Assembly (NCBI GenBank): GCA_900016675.1
Contig: LN483070.1
Span: 124,001-188,000 of the forward strand
DNA: 64,000 nt
Source: Arthrobacter saudimassiliensis
Lineage (GTDB): Bacteria; Actinomycetota; Actinomycetes; Actinomycetales; Micrococcaceae
Direction of reading: 5' to 3'
Positions 42,079 through 50,250 of the stretch are shown one piece after another. Below the pieces are notes generated by a model, which saw only the letters and a list, made by a program, of their open reading frames with translations, was not told where the DNA came from and searched no databases. The stretch's first letter is position 1, and each line of letters begins with the position of its first letter. Position numbers and translations under genes: made by a program.

Positions 42079-43002
42079 TCAGGGGACAGTGACGGCGATC
42101 TTGCCGGCGGTGTGCCCCTGAATGCTCAGCCGCACCGCCTCGGCGGCGCGCTCCAGCGGGTATTCGGCCGCCAGCACGGGCCGCAGCAGCCCGGCCTCGG
42201 CCAGGTCACAGAGGATCTGCAGCTCCAGGCCGTCGGGGCGGACATAGACGTACTGCCCGCCGCGCCCGTTCACGGCGGGATCCACCAGGGAGGCCAGGCG
42301 GTCCGGGTCCTGCAGCAGGGCCTGGGCGGAGAGCCAGTCCTGTCCGCCGCCGAAGTCCACCAGCGCGTCGATCCCCTCCGGCGCCACGGCGGACACGCGG
42401 TCGGCCAGGCCCTCTCCGTAGGCCACCGGTTCGGCGCCCAGGCTGCGCAGCAGGTCATGGTGGCGTTCGCCGGAGGTGGCGATCACCCGCGCACCGAACG
42501 CCCGGGCAATCTGGATTCCGAGGGTGCCCACGCCGCCGGAGCCGTTGAGCATCAGCACGGTGTCCTCCTCGCCGGCGGCCACCGTCTTCAGGCACTGGTA
42601 GGCGGCCAGCCCGGCCAGCGGCAGGCTGCCGGCCTCCGCCCAGGTGAGGTTCCGGGGCTTGCGGGCCAGGGCGCGCACCGGTGCGTCGACCAGCTCGGCG
42701 AAGGTTCCGCGCCCGACGGTGTCCATGCGCAGGTAGCCGATCACTTCGTCACCGGCGGCGAACTCCGGCGCCGCCGGGCCGGGGCGGACGACGACGCCGG
42801 CCAGGTCCCAGCCGATGATGGCGGGGAAGTCCACGTACATGGTCCCGTCGAGGTCGCCGGCGAGCAGCTTCCAGTCCACCGGGTTGACCGAGCTGGCCTG
42901 CACGCGCACCAGGACGGAGTCCGGCCCGAGCTTGGGCTCGGGCCGGTCACCGTAGGTCAGCTGCTCGGGGCCGCCGTAGGCGGAGTAGGACACTGCTTTC
43001 AC
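42079..43002 (-). CDS. Zinc-free quinone-oxidoreductase-type NADP-dependent alcohol dehydrogenase (MDR family)
   Basis: 307 residues; GTG start with GGAGG upstream. The GroES-like N-terminal domain begins MKAVSYSAYGGPEQLTYGD and has SSVNPVDWKLLAGDL and VVVRPGPAAPEFAAGDEVIG. The Rossmann half has LNGSGGVGTLGIQIARAFG, the NADPH-binding loop. Catalytic zinc-binding Cys/His are absent, as in quinone oxidoreductases. It reduces a quinone or alpha,beta-enone; the substrate is unknown. Confidence 0.9.
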   Translation of the reverse strand: MKAVSYSAYGGPEQLTYGDRPEPKLGPDSVLVRVQASSVNPVDWKLLAGDLDGTMYVDFPAIIGWDLAGVVVRPGPAAPEFAAGDEVIGYLRMDTVGRGTFAELVDAPVRALARKPRNLTWAEAGSLPLAGLAAYQCLKTVAAGEEDTVLMLNGSGGVGTLGIQIARAFGARVIATSGERHHDLLRSLGAEPVAYGEGLADRVSAVAPEGIDALVDFGGGQDWLSAQALLQDPDRLASLVDPAVNGRGGQYVYVRPDGLELQILCDLAEAGLLRPVLAAEYPLERAAEAVRLSIQGHTAGKIAVTVP

Positions 43003-43026
43003 GGCTGCCTCCGAAGCAGGGTGGGA

Positions 43027-43488
43027 TCAGATGTCGCGTTCGGTGTCCTCGGCGTCGAACTCGGCCAGGGAGTCACCGCCGCGGTTGAGGGGATCATCGC
43101 TGGCATCGTCCTCGTCCGCCACCGTGGGATCGTCAAAGTCGACGTCATCCGCGGCTTCGCCGATCGTGGGCGTGCCCGGCGGGATCTGGCTGTCGCCCTC
43201 GTAGAAGCGCTCCTCGGCGGTGTCGTCGCGGAGGGTCTGGTCGGACTCGGCGCCGGGCTCGTTCAGCAGCGGCTCCTCCTTGATCAGCGGATCGTCCTGC
43301 CAGTTCTCCGGGTTGTCCTCGGCCGCTCCGGGGTAGCTGAGGTCCTCGGCGTCGGTCAGTTCGCTTTCCTCCAGCAGGTCCTCTTCGGAGACCACGGTCA
43401 GCTCGTCCGGAGTCGCGACGTCGGCAACGTCGTTGGCCAGGACCGGGTTCTCGCCCAGCTCGGGATCGGGAATGCTCTGCTCGCTCAT
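43027..43488 (-). CDS. Highly acidic small protein, probably disordered
   Basis: 153 residues from the ATG at 43488, with AAAGGCAGAG upstream. Roughly a third of residues are Asp or Glu and there are almost no Lys or Arg. Short segments repeat the pattern DP-L-N/I with Glu-rich flanks (NWQDDPLIKEEPLLNE, DEDDASDDPLNRGGD). There is no signal peptide, hydrophobic core or known domain. It sits 24 bases upstream of the oxidoreductase gene on the same strand. Confidence 0.65.
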   Translation of the reverse strand: MSEQSIPDPELGENPVLANDVADVATPDELTVVSEEDLLEESELTDAEDLSYPGAAEDNPENWQDDPLIKEEPLLNEPGAESDQTLRDDTAEERFYEGDSQIPPGTPTIGEAADDVDFDDPTVADEDDASDDPLNRGGDSLAEFDAEDTERDI

Positions 43489-43801
43489 GCTCTGCCTTTC
43501 CGTCGAAGACTGCCGCCGGTGAACCGGCGGCCTGATAGTAAGCCTACTGATCCTTACCGTCCGGCACCAGTTGGATCGGATGGCACCTGTCCGCCCCGGC
43601 GGGCGGAGCCGGCCCCGGAACGCCTGCCGCACTCGCGCGTCATTATGCCCCGGCCGCTCCGGAGGGGAAGAGCCGAGGACCGAATTGATCGAATATTTCC
43701 GCAGGTCAGAGGGATTACGTCACAAAAGTTTGCCGTAAAGGATGACCTAAGTAAGGGTTGCCTTCGTTATGAGAACGCAACATACAGAACAGGGGTCCCT
43801 C
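43489..43801. other. 313-base intergenic region before desA
   Basis: It holds the promoter of the acidic-protein gene at its left end and the desA promoter with two iron boxes (43732-43765) at its right end. An in-frame ATG at 43769 would extend desA by 11 residues but lacks a ribosome site. I see no other gene in it. Confidence 0.6.
43732..43765 (+). promoter_or_regulatory. Paired DtxR/IdeR-like iron boxes upstream of desA
   Basis: AAGGATGACCTAA (43738-43750) is identical to the element upstream of the siderophore-uptake operon. It is followed after one base by TAAGGGTTGCCTTC (43752-43765), a weaker palindrome of the same type. They lie 36-70 bases before the chosen GTG of desA, so iron-dependent repression of synthesis in step with uptake is expected. 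Confidence 0.68.
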
Positions 43802-45433
43802 GTGACGCTGTTGCAGAAACCCGAACCGGCCCTCGAGGCGGATCGACGCCCGTCGCCCATGCCGCGTCCGGCCCTTTCCGACGATCCGGCCGCCGCCGGG
43901 CCGGCCGCCGCCGACCACGCTCCCGGCGGCGCCGCCGCAGACCACGCACCCGGCAGCGCCGCCGCGGCAGACCAGCTGCTCACCGGCCGCACGGCGGAGC
44001 GTTACCGCAGCGAGGTCACCGCCGCCGTCGCGCGCACTGCCGCCCGGGTCGCCGCCGCGGAGCGGCCCTTCACGGGCATCCGCCCGGCGGAGCTGGCCCC
44101 GGCGGTGGATGCCGTGGACCTGGACAGGCCGCTGCCGGACGCCGACGCGGTGCTGGAGGAGATGGATGAGCTCTACCTGCGCGACGCCGTCTGGTTCCAC
44201 CACCCCCGCTACGCCGCGCATCTGAACTGCCCGGTGGTGATTCCGGCGCTGGTCGGCGAGGCGGTGCTCTCCGCCGTGAACTCCTCGCTGGACACCTGGG
44301 ACCAGTCCGCCGGGGCCACCCTGATGGAGCGGCGGCTGATCCGGTGGACCGCGGACCGGCTCGGCCTGGGCCCGGATGCGGACGGGGTGTTCACCAGCGG
44401 CGGCAGCACCTCCAACCTGCAGGGCCTGCTGATCGCCCGCAACCACGCCGTCGCCGGGCTGCGCCGCGAACCGGGCCGGGACCGGGACCGGCTGCCGGAG
44501 CTGCTGGGCCGGCTGCGGATCTTCGCTTCCGAGGCCAGCCACTTCAGCGTCCAGAAGTCCGCCGCCCTGCTCGGTCTGGGGTACGACGCCGTCATCACCG
44601 TTCCCACCGATCGGCAGCGCCGGATGGACCCGGCCGCGCTGGAACAGGCCCTGGCCGCGAGCGCGGCGCGGGGCGAGACCCCGATGGCCGTGGTCGCCAC
44701 CGCCGGCACCACCGATTTCGGCAGCATCGATCCGCTGGCGGCCTGCGCCGACGCCGCCGCGCGCCACGGGGCCTGGCTGCACGTGGACGCCGCGTACGGC
44801 GGCGGGCTGATGACCAGCCGCCGCCACCGCAGCCGGCTGGCCGGCATCGAAGCGGCGGACTCGGTGACCGTCGATTACCACAAGACCTTCTTCCAGCCCG
44901 TCTCCTCCAGCGCCCTGCTGGTACGCAGCGCCGCGTCCCTGGGGCACGTCACCTACTACGCCGACTACCTCAACCCCGCGAGCGCCGCCGCCGAAGAGAT
45001 CCCCAACCAGGTCGACAAGAGCATCCAGACCACCCGCCGCTTCGACGCGCTGAAACTCTGGCTCACCCTGCGCACGCTGGGACCGGACGGCATCGGGGAG
45101 CTGCTGGACGCCGCCGTCAACCTCGCCGAAACCGCGGGGACACTGGTCGAGGCCGAGCCGGACTTCGAGCTGGCCGCTCCCGTGCAGCTGAGCACCGTCG
45201 TGTTCCGCTTCCGGCCGCCCGGCGGCAGCGAAGACGCCGCCGACGCCGCCGCGCTGCGGATCCGCCGGGCGCTGGCCGCCGAGGGCACGGCCATGGTGGC
45301 CGGAACCCGGGTGGACGGCCGGCACTGGCTGAAGCTCACCCTGCTCAACGCCGAAGCCACGGTGGACGACATCCGGGCCATCCTGGACCGCGTCCGCAGC
45401 CTCGGCACCCGCCCGAACGGAGGCGCCGCATGA
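43802..45433 (+). CDS. desA: PLP-dependent lysine/diamine decarboxylase, siderophore biosynthesis (DesA)
   Basis: 543 residues from the GTG at 43802, chosen for AGGGG seven bases upstream. A disordered Ala/Pro N-terminus with a duplicated ADHAPG motif (about 30-60) precedes a group II decarboxylase fold. Motifs: HHPRYAAHLNCPVVIPAL, FTSGGSTSNLQGLL, AGTTDFGSIDPL, HVDAAYGGG, and the PLP lysine in VDYHKTFFQP (Lys361). It should convert L-lysine to cadaverine, first step of desferrioxamine synthesis. It overlaps desB by four bases (ATGA), and its promoter carries iron boxes. Confidence 0.92.
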   Translation: MTLLQKPEPALEADRRPSPMPRPALSDDPAAAGPAAADHAPGGAAADHAPGSAAAADQLLTGRTAERYRSEVTAAVARTAARVAAAERPFTGIRPAELAPAVDAVDLDRPLPDADAVLEEMDELYLRDAVWFHHPRYAAHLNCPVVIPALVGEAVLSAVNSSLDTWDQSAGATLMERRLIRWTADRLGLGPDADGVFTSGGSTSNLQGLLIARNHAVAGLRREPGRDRDRLPELLGRLRIFASEASHFSVQKSAALLGLGYDAVITVPTDRQRRMDPAALEQALAASAARGETPMAVVATAGTTDFGSIDPLAACADAAARHGAWLHVDAAYGGGLMTSRRHRSRLAGIEAADSVTVDYHKTFFQPVSSSALLVRSAASLGHVTYYADYLNPASAAAEEIPNQVDKSIQTTRRFDALKLWLTLRTLGPDGIGELLDAAVNLAETAGTLVEAEPDFELAAPVQLSTVVFRFRPPGGSEDAADAAALRIRRALAAEGTAMVAGTRVDGRHWLKLTLLNAEATVDDIRAILDRVRSLGTRPNGGAA

Positions 45434-46857
45434 ACTCCTCGCTTCCCCCCACCGCCGCGCCGGAGACAGCCTCCGCACCGGACCGCGGCGCACAGCCGGG
45501 CCGGGTGCACGACCTGCTCGGGATCGGCGTCGGGCCCTTAAACCTGGGCCTGGCCGCGCTGAGCGAACCGATCGCGGATCTGGACGCCGTGTTCCTGGAC
45601 GAGCGGCCCGGCTTCGACTGGCATCCGGGCATGATGCTGCCCTCGGCCCACCTGCAGGTGCCGTTCCTCGCCGACCTGGTCACCCTCGCGGACCCGACCT
45701 CGCGCTATTCGTTCCTGAACTTCCTCAAGGAGACCGGGCGGATCTACCGGTTCTACATCCGCGAGAACTTCTATCCGCTGCGCGCCGAGTTCAACGCCTA
45801 CTGCCGCTGGGTCGCCGAACAGCTGCCCGGCGTCCGGTTCGGCACCCGCGTCACCGCCGTCAGCCACGGCGGAGGCCTCTACACGGTCACCGCCGAAGGT
45901 CCGCGGGGCACCGAAACCTACCGGGCCCGCCGGCTGGTCCTCGGCACCGGCACCGCCCCCTGGCTGCCCGACGGCGCCCGGCACCTTCCGCAGGCCGGCG
46001 GCACCGCCCTGCACAACGCCGACTACCTCGCCCGCCGCCCGGAACTGCTCACCGCCGGGTCGGTGACCGTCGTCGGCAGCGGGCAGAGCGCCGCCGAGGT
46101 GTACCTGGACCTGCTGCAGAACCGCGCCCCGGACGCCGAGCTGAACTGGGTGACCCGCTCGGGCCGGTTCTTCCCGCTGGAGTACACCAAGCTGACCCTG
46201 GAGATGACCAGCCCGGACTACGTGGACTACTTCCACGCCCTGCCGCAGGCCACCCGCGACGCCCTGGTCGCCGAGCAGAAGAACCTCTACAAGGGCATCG
46301 ACTCCGACCTGATCAACCAGATCTACGACACGCTCTACGAACAAAGCGTCACCGGCCCGCCGCGCACCCGGCTGCTGACCGGCGTCGAACTGGAATCCGC
46401 CGTCTGGGACCCCGACGCCGGCATCCACCGGCTGCGGCTGCGGCACGGCGAGCAGGGCAGCGGCTTCGCCCTGGACAGCGAGGCCGTGGTGCTGGCCACC
46501 GGCTACGCCTACCGGGAACCGGAGTTCCTGGCCGGCATCAGCCACCGGATCCGGCGCGACGCCGCCGGACGGTTCGACGTCTCGCGCAGCTACGGGATCG
46601 GCGTGGAGCCGGGCGAACTGTTCGTGCAGAACGCCGAGCTGCACACCCACGGCTTCGTCACCCCCGACCTGGGCATGGCCGCGTACCGGAACTCGACCAT
46701 CCTGCGCGAGATCCTCGGCTTCGAGTACTACCCGGTGGAGGAGAGCACCACGTTCCAGGAATTCGGCGCCCCGGCCCCCGGTGCGGGCGGGCCCGGGAGG
46801 CCCCGCACCGGCGGGGCGGCGGGCACGCCGGAGGCACGGATCGGAGCGGGCGCATGA
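45430..46857 (+). CDS. desB: Cadaverine/lysine N-hydroxylase, siderophore biosynthesis (DesB)
   Basis: 475 residues, start overlapping the desA stop. FAD site DLLGIGVGPLNLGLAALSEP, NADPH site VTVVGSGQSAAEVYLDLLQ, and the C-terminal motif VVLATGYAYREPEFL. The segment MLPSAHLQVPFLADLVTLAD is characteristic of IucD/DesB/SidA flavin monooxygenases. It N-hydroxylates cadaverine with oxygen and NADPH. The C-terminal 30 residues are Gly/Ala/Pro-rich. The end overlaps desC (ATGA). Confidence 0.94.
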   Translation: MNSSLPPTAAPETASAPDRGAQPGRVHDLLGIGVGPLNLGLAALSEPIADLDAVFLDERPGFDWHPGMMLPSAHLQVPFLADLVTLADPTSRYSFLNFLKETGRIYRFYIRENFYPLRAEFNAYCRWVAEQLPGVRFGTRVTAVSHGGGLYTVTAEGPRGTETYRARRLVLGTGTAPWLPDGARHLPQAGGTALHNADYLARRPELLTAGSVTVVGSGQSAAEVYLDLLQNRAPDAELNWVTRSGRFFPLEYTKLTLEMTSPDYVDYFHALPQATRDALVAEQKNLYKGIDSDLINQIYDTLYEQSVTGPPRTRLLTGVELESAVWDPDAGIHRLRLRHGEQGSGFALDSEAVVLATGYAYREPEFLAGISHRIRRDAAGRFDVSRSYGIGVEPGELFVQNAELHTHGFVTPDLGMAAYRNSTILREILGFEYYPVEESTTFQEFGAPAPGAGGPGRPRTGGAAGTPEARIGAGA

Positions 46858-47387
46858 GGTTCGAGTTCCGGCCCGTGGACCCGCCCGCCGACGCGGCGCT
46901 GCTGCATTCCTGGGTCACCCGGCCCTACGCCCGCTACTGGATGATGCAGGAGGCCTCACCGGCCGACGTCGAGGCCGAGTACGCGGGCATCGCCGCCAAC
47001 CCGGACCATGACGCGTTCCTGGGCCTGGAGGACGGGGAACCGGCCTTCCTGATGGAAAGCTACGCGCCCGCCGCCTCGCCTCTCGCCGCCCACTACGACG
47101 TCGCCCCCGGAGACCGCGGCATGCACCTGCTGGTCGGGCCGCCGGACACCCCGCGCCCCGGCTACACCTCCGCCGTGTTCGCCGCAGTGATGCAGTTCCT
47201 CTTCGCGGACCCCGCGGTGGAACGCATCGTGGTGGAACCGGACGTCCGCAACACCAAAATCCACGCCCTCAACGAGCGGTACGGTTTCCGCCCGGCCGGC
47301 GACATCCGCCTGCCGGAGAAGACCGCCCGCCTGAGTTTCTGCACCCGCGCGCAGTTCACCGCCGCGCTCCAAGGAGTTTCCGCATGA
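46854..47387 (+). CDS. desC: N-hydroxycadaverine acyltransferase (DesC, GNAT/IucB type)
   Basis: 177 residues, overlapping desB by four bases. GNAT pattern of siderophore acylases: FEFRPVDPPADAALLHSWVT, then PYARYWMMQEA, GDRGMHLLVGPPDTPRPGY and VEPDVRNTKIHALNERYGFR. It attaches acetyl or succinyl from CoA to the hydroxylamine, making the hydroxamate. Its stop overlaps an ATG (47384) with a perfect AAGGAG site, the natural start of desD. Confidence 0.92.
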   Translation: MRFEFRPVDPPADAALLHSWVTRPYARYWMMQEASPADVEAEYAGIAANPDHDAFLGLEDGEPAFLMESYAPAASPLAAHYDVAPGDRGMHLLVGPPDTPRPGYTSAVFAAVMQFLFADPAVERIVVEPDVRNTKIHALNERYGFRPAGDIRLPEKTARLSFCTRAQFTAALQGVSA

Positions 47388-49253
47388 GCCTGACCCACCG
47401 GCACGCCCGGACCGCTGCCCTCCCCCGACCATCTGGACGCTCGGCGCTGGGCGGCCGCGAACCGGCACCTGGTGCGCAAGGCGATCGCCGAGTTTTCGCA
47501 CGAGCGGATCCTCACCCCGGTTCCCGACGGCGAGGGCACCGGCCCGTCGTCGGGCGGAGCCGGCGGCCTCCGCGGCTACCGGCTGGTGTCCGACGACGGC
47601 GCGGTCGAATACCGCTTCCGGGCCCGGATCCTGGACCTGGAGCATTGGAGCGTCGACGCCGGCAGCATCCGGCGGATCCGCGGCGGGCAGGACGTGCCGC
47701 CGGACGCGCTGGACTTCATCACGGAGTTCGCCGCCACGCTGGGCATCCGGAACAAGATGCTGCCGGTGTACCTGGAGGAGCTCAGCGCCACCCTCGCCTC
47801 GCACGCCTTCAAGCAGTCCCCGGACCGGCCCGGCAGCGCCGAGCTGGCCGCCGGGATCACCGGAGGCACCGACCCGGCCGCCGACTTCCAGGCCGTGGAG
47901 CAGGCCATGAGCGAAGGCCACCCCTGCTTCGTGGCGAACAACGGCCGGCACGGGTTCGGCCGCGGCGACTTCCTGGCCTACGCGCCCGAGGCCGGCGCCC
48001 CGGTGCACCTGGCCTGGATCGCCGGGCGGGCGGACCGCACCGAGTTCAACGCGGTGGACACGCTGACCTACCGCCGCCATCTGGCCGCGGAGCTCGGCCC
48101 GGAGCTGCTGGCGCACTTCGAGTCCCGGCTGGCGGCCCGGGGCCTGGACCCGCAGGCATATCTGCTGATCCCGGTGCACCCGTGGCAGTGGGAGCACAAG
48201 CTCACGGTCACGTTCGCGGCCGACATTGCCGAGGGCCACCTCGTGCCGCTGGGCACCGGCCCGGACAGCTACCAGGCGCAGCAGTCCATCCGCACCTTCT
48301 TCAACCGGGACCGCCCCGCCGCCTGCTATGTGAAGACCGCGCTGTCCGTGGTGAACATGGGCTTCATGCGCGGGCTGTCCTCCGAGTACATGCGCTCGAC
48401 GCCGGCGATCAACCAGTGGGTGGCCGACCTCGCCGCCGGAGACGCGGTGCTGCGCGACACCGGCTTCGAGGTGCTGCGCGAGGTGGCCGCCGTCGGCTAC
48501 ACGAACCGGCACCTGCAGGCCGCGGCCCCGAAGGGCTCGGCGTACCGCAAGATGCTCGCCGCGCTGTGGCGGGAGAGCCCGCTGCCGCGGCTGCGCGACG
48601 GCGAGCAGCTGGCGACCATGGCGTCGCTGCTGCACGTGGACCGGGACGGGCAGCCGCTGGCCGCCGCCCTGATCCGCCGCTCCGGGCTGCCCGCCCGGCG
48701 CTGGCTGGGCAGCTACCTGCGCGCCTACCTCGTGCCGCTGCTGCACTGCTTCTACGCCTACGACCTCGCCTTCATGCCGCACGGCGAGAACGTGATCCTG
48801 GCGCTGCGCAACGGCGTCCCGGAGCGGGTGTTCATGAAGGACATCGGCGAGGAAGTCATCGTGATGGGCGACGCGGTGCCGCTGCCCGAGGCGGCCCGCC
48901 GCATCCGGATCGAGATCCCGGAGGAGGAGAAGGTGCTCTCCCTCTTCACCGACGTGTTCGACTGCTTCCTGCGCTTCCTCGCCGCGATCCTGGCCGAGGA
49001 AGGGCTGCTGGACGCCGACGGATTCTGGAGCGCGGTGGCCGACGTCGTCCTGGAGTACCAGCGGGAGCACCCGGAGCTGGCGGAACGGTTCGCCGCGCAC
49101 GACCTGTTTGCGGCCGACTTCGCGCGCTCCTGCCTGAACCGGCTGCAGCTGCGGGACAACCAGCAGATGCTGGACATCTCCGATCCCTCCGGCGGCCTGC
49201 AGTTCTCCGGCCGGCTGGCCAACCCGCTCGCCCGGTACCGCCCCGCCGCCTGA
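47384..49253 (+). CDS. desD: NIS desferrioxamine synthetase DesD (IucA/IucC family) with apparent frameshift near the start
   Basis: The body (GTG at 47472 to 49253, 593 residues) is a clear NIS synthetase: LIPVHPWQWEHKL, YVKTALSVVNMGFMRGLSSE, FMPHGENVILAL and MKDIGEEVIVMG. It joins N-hydroxy-acyl-cadaverine units with ATP. The expected start is the ATG at 47384, coupled to desC and with AAGGAG upstream, reading MSLTHRHARTAALP. That reading lies one frame off from DHLDARRWAAANRHLVRKA, the correct domain N-terminus, which is preceded by no usable start in its own frame. Removing one C from the CCCCC run at 47422-47426 joins them exactly. Either a sequencing indel, a recent mutation, slippage, or initiation at 47472 with loss of about 30 residues. 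Confidence 0.88.
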
Positions 49254-49287
49254 CGACGCCGCCGGCCGGAGCCCGAGGCACGGGACG

Positions 49288-49325
49288 GAACCGCCGCGGG
49301 AGCCGGCCGGCTCCGGCGGCGGTTC
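49288..49325. terminator. Strong palindromic hairpin between desD and convergent SDR gene
   Basis: A 38-base near-perfect palindrome, with arms GAACCGCCGCGGGAGCCGG and CCGGCTCCGGCGGCGGTTC matching at 18 of 19 positions. It lies between the desD stop and the SDR stop, 35 and 18 bases away. Probably a bidirectional terminator, although there are no T-runs. Confidence 0.55.
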
Positions 49326-49343
49326 GCCCGTATGCCCCTCAGA

Positions 49344-50117
49344 TCAGCGCGGGCCCATCCGGATGGCGCCGTCCAGGCGGATGGTTTCGCCGTTGAGCAT
49401 CTGGTTCGCCACGATGTGCTCCACCAGCTGCGCGTACTCCCCGGGCCGTCCGAGCCGCGAGGGGTGCGGAACCTGGGCCGCGAGCGAGTCCTGGGCGGCC
49501 TGCGGCAGCCCGGCCATCATCGGCGTCTCGAAGATGCCGGGGGCAATGGTCACCACCCGGATCAGGTGCCGGGCCAGTTCGCGGGCGATCGGCAGCGTCA
49601 TGGCCGCCACCCCGCCCTTGGACGCCGCATAGGCGGGCTGGCCGATCTGCCCGTCGAACGCCGCCACCGACGCGGTGTTGATGATGACGCCGCGCTCCGC
49701 GGTGTCCTGGGCTTCGACCGGTTCGGTCTCCGCCATGGCGGCCGCGGCCAGCCGGATGACGTTGAAGGTGCCGATCAGGTTCACGTTGATGACCCGGGCG
49801 AAGTCCGCCAGGGGCAGCACTCCGTCCTTGCCGAGCACCTTGCCCGGGGTGGCGATGCCTGCGCAGTTCACGGCGATCCGCAGCGGCCCGGCCGCCATGG
49901 CCGCCTCCACCGCCGACTGCACCTGCTCCGGATCGGTCACGTCACCGGGCACGAAGTGCGCGTTGTCGCCCAGTTCCGCTGCGTAGGCCAGCCCTCCGGA
50001 CGAGGGCAGGTCCACCAGGATGACGTTCGCGCCGGCGTCGTAGAGCCTGCGGGCCGTGGCCCGGCCCAGTCCTGACGCGCCGCCGGTGACGAGGGCCGAT
50101 GTACCGGAAATGTCCAC
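49344..50117 (-). CDS. Short-chain dehydrogenase, 3-hydroxyacyl-CoA dehydrogenase type II-like
   Basis: 257 residues; GTG start with a perfect AGGAGG. NAD site [20 protein letters not shown] with Asp (LVDLP) for NAD rather than NADP. NCAG motif [13 protein letters not shown], Ser in [12 protein letters not shown] and the catalytic YAASKGG. The substrate loop reads [16 protein letters not shown] and the closing strand [14 protein letters not shown], which resembles HSD17B10-type enzymes of fatty or branched acyl-CoA oxidation. It stands alone here. Confidence 0.9.
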   Translation of the reverse strand: MDISGTSALVTGGASGLGRATARRLYDAGANVILVDLPSSGGLAYAAELGDNAHFVPGDVTDPEQVQSAVEAAMAAGPLRIAVNCAGIATPGKVLGKDGVLPLADFARVINVNLIGTFNVIRLAAAAMAETEPVEAQDTAERGVIINTASVAAFDGQIGQPAYAASKGGVAAMTLPIARELARHLIRVVTIAPGIFETPMMAGLPQAAQDSLAAQVPHPSRLGRPGEYAQLVEHIVANQMLNGETIRLDGAIRMGPR

Positions 50118-50250
50118 TGATTCCTCCTGCAGATGGTTGCCTGGACTCCGAGCCTACTGTGGTCCGCGCCACAGGCGCAGCAGCGCCGGCCCGGCTGCTC
50201 CTCCATGACGTTCCGCGGCCTGTCCTGCGGCGGCTGGTTAGGCTGGGGCC

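Noticed and set aside
43769-43801. ATG at 43769 as desA start
   Set aside because: It lies four bases after the iron box with no ribosome site; the GTG at 43802 follows AGGGG.
41824-44169. 781-codon plus-strand frame over several minus-strand genes
   Set aside because: It spans the oxidoreductase and acidic-protein genes antisense and runs into desA in the wrong frame.
47384-49396. 670-residue frame starting at the good desD ATG, as a separate gene
   Set aside because: After about 14 codons the sequence is Arg/Gly/Pro-rich nonsense overlying the conserved DesD body in another frame; better explained by a 1-nt frameshift.
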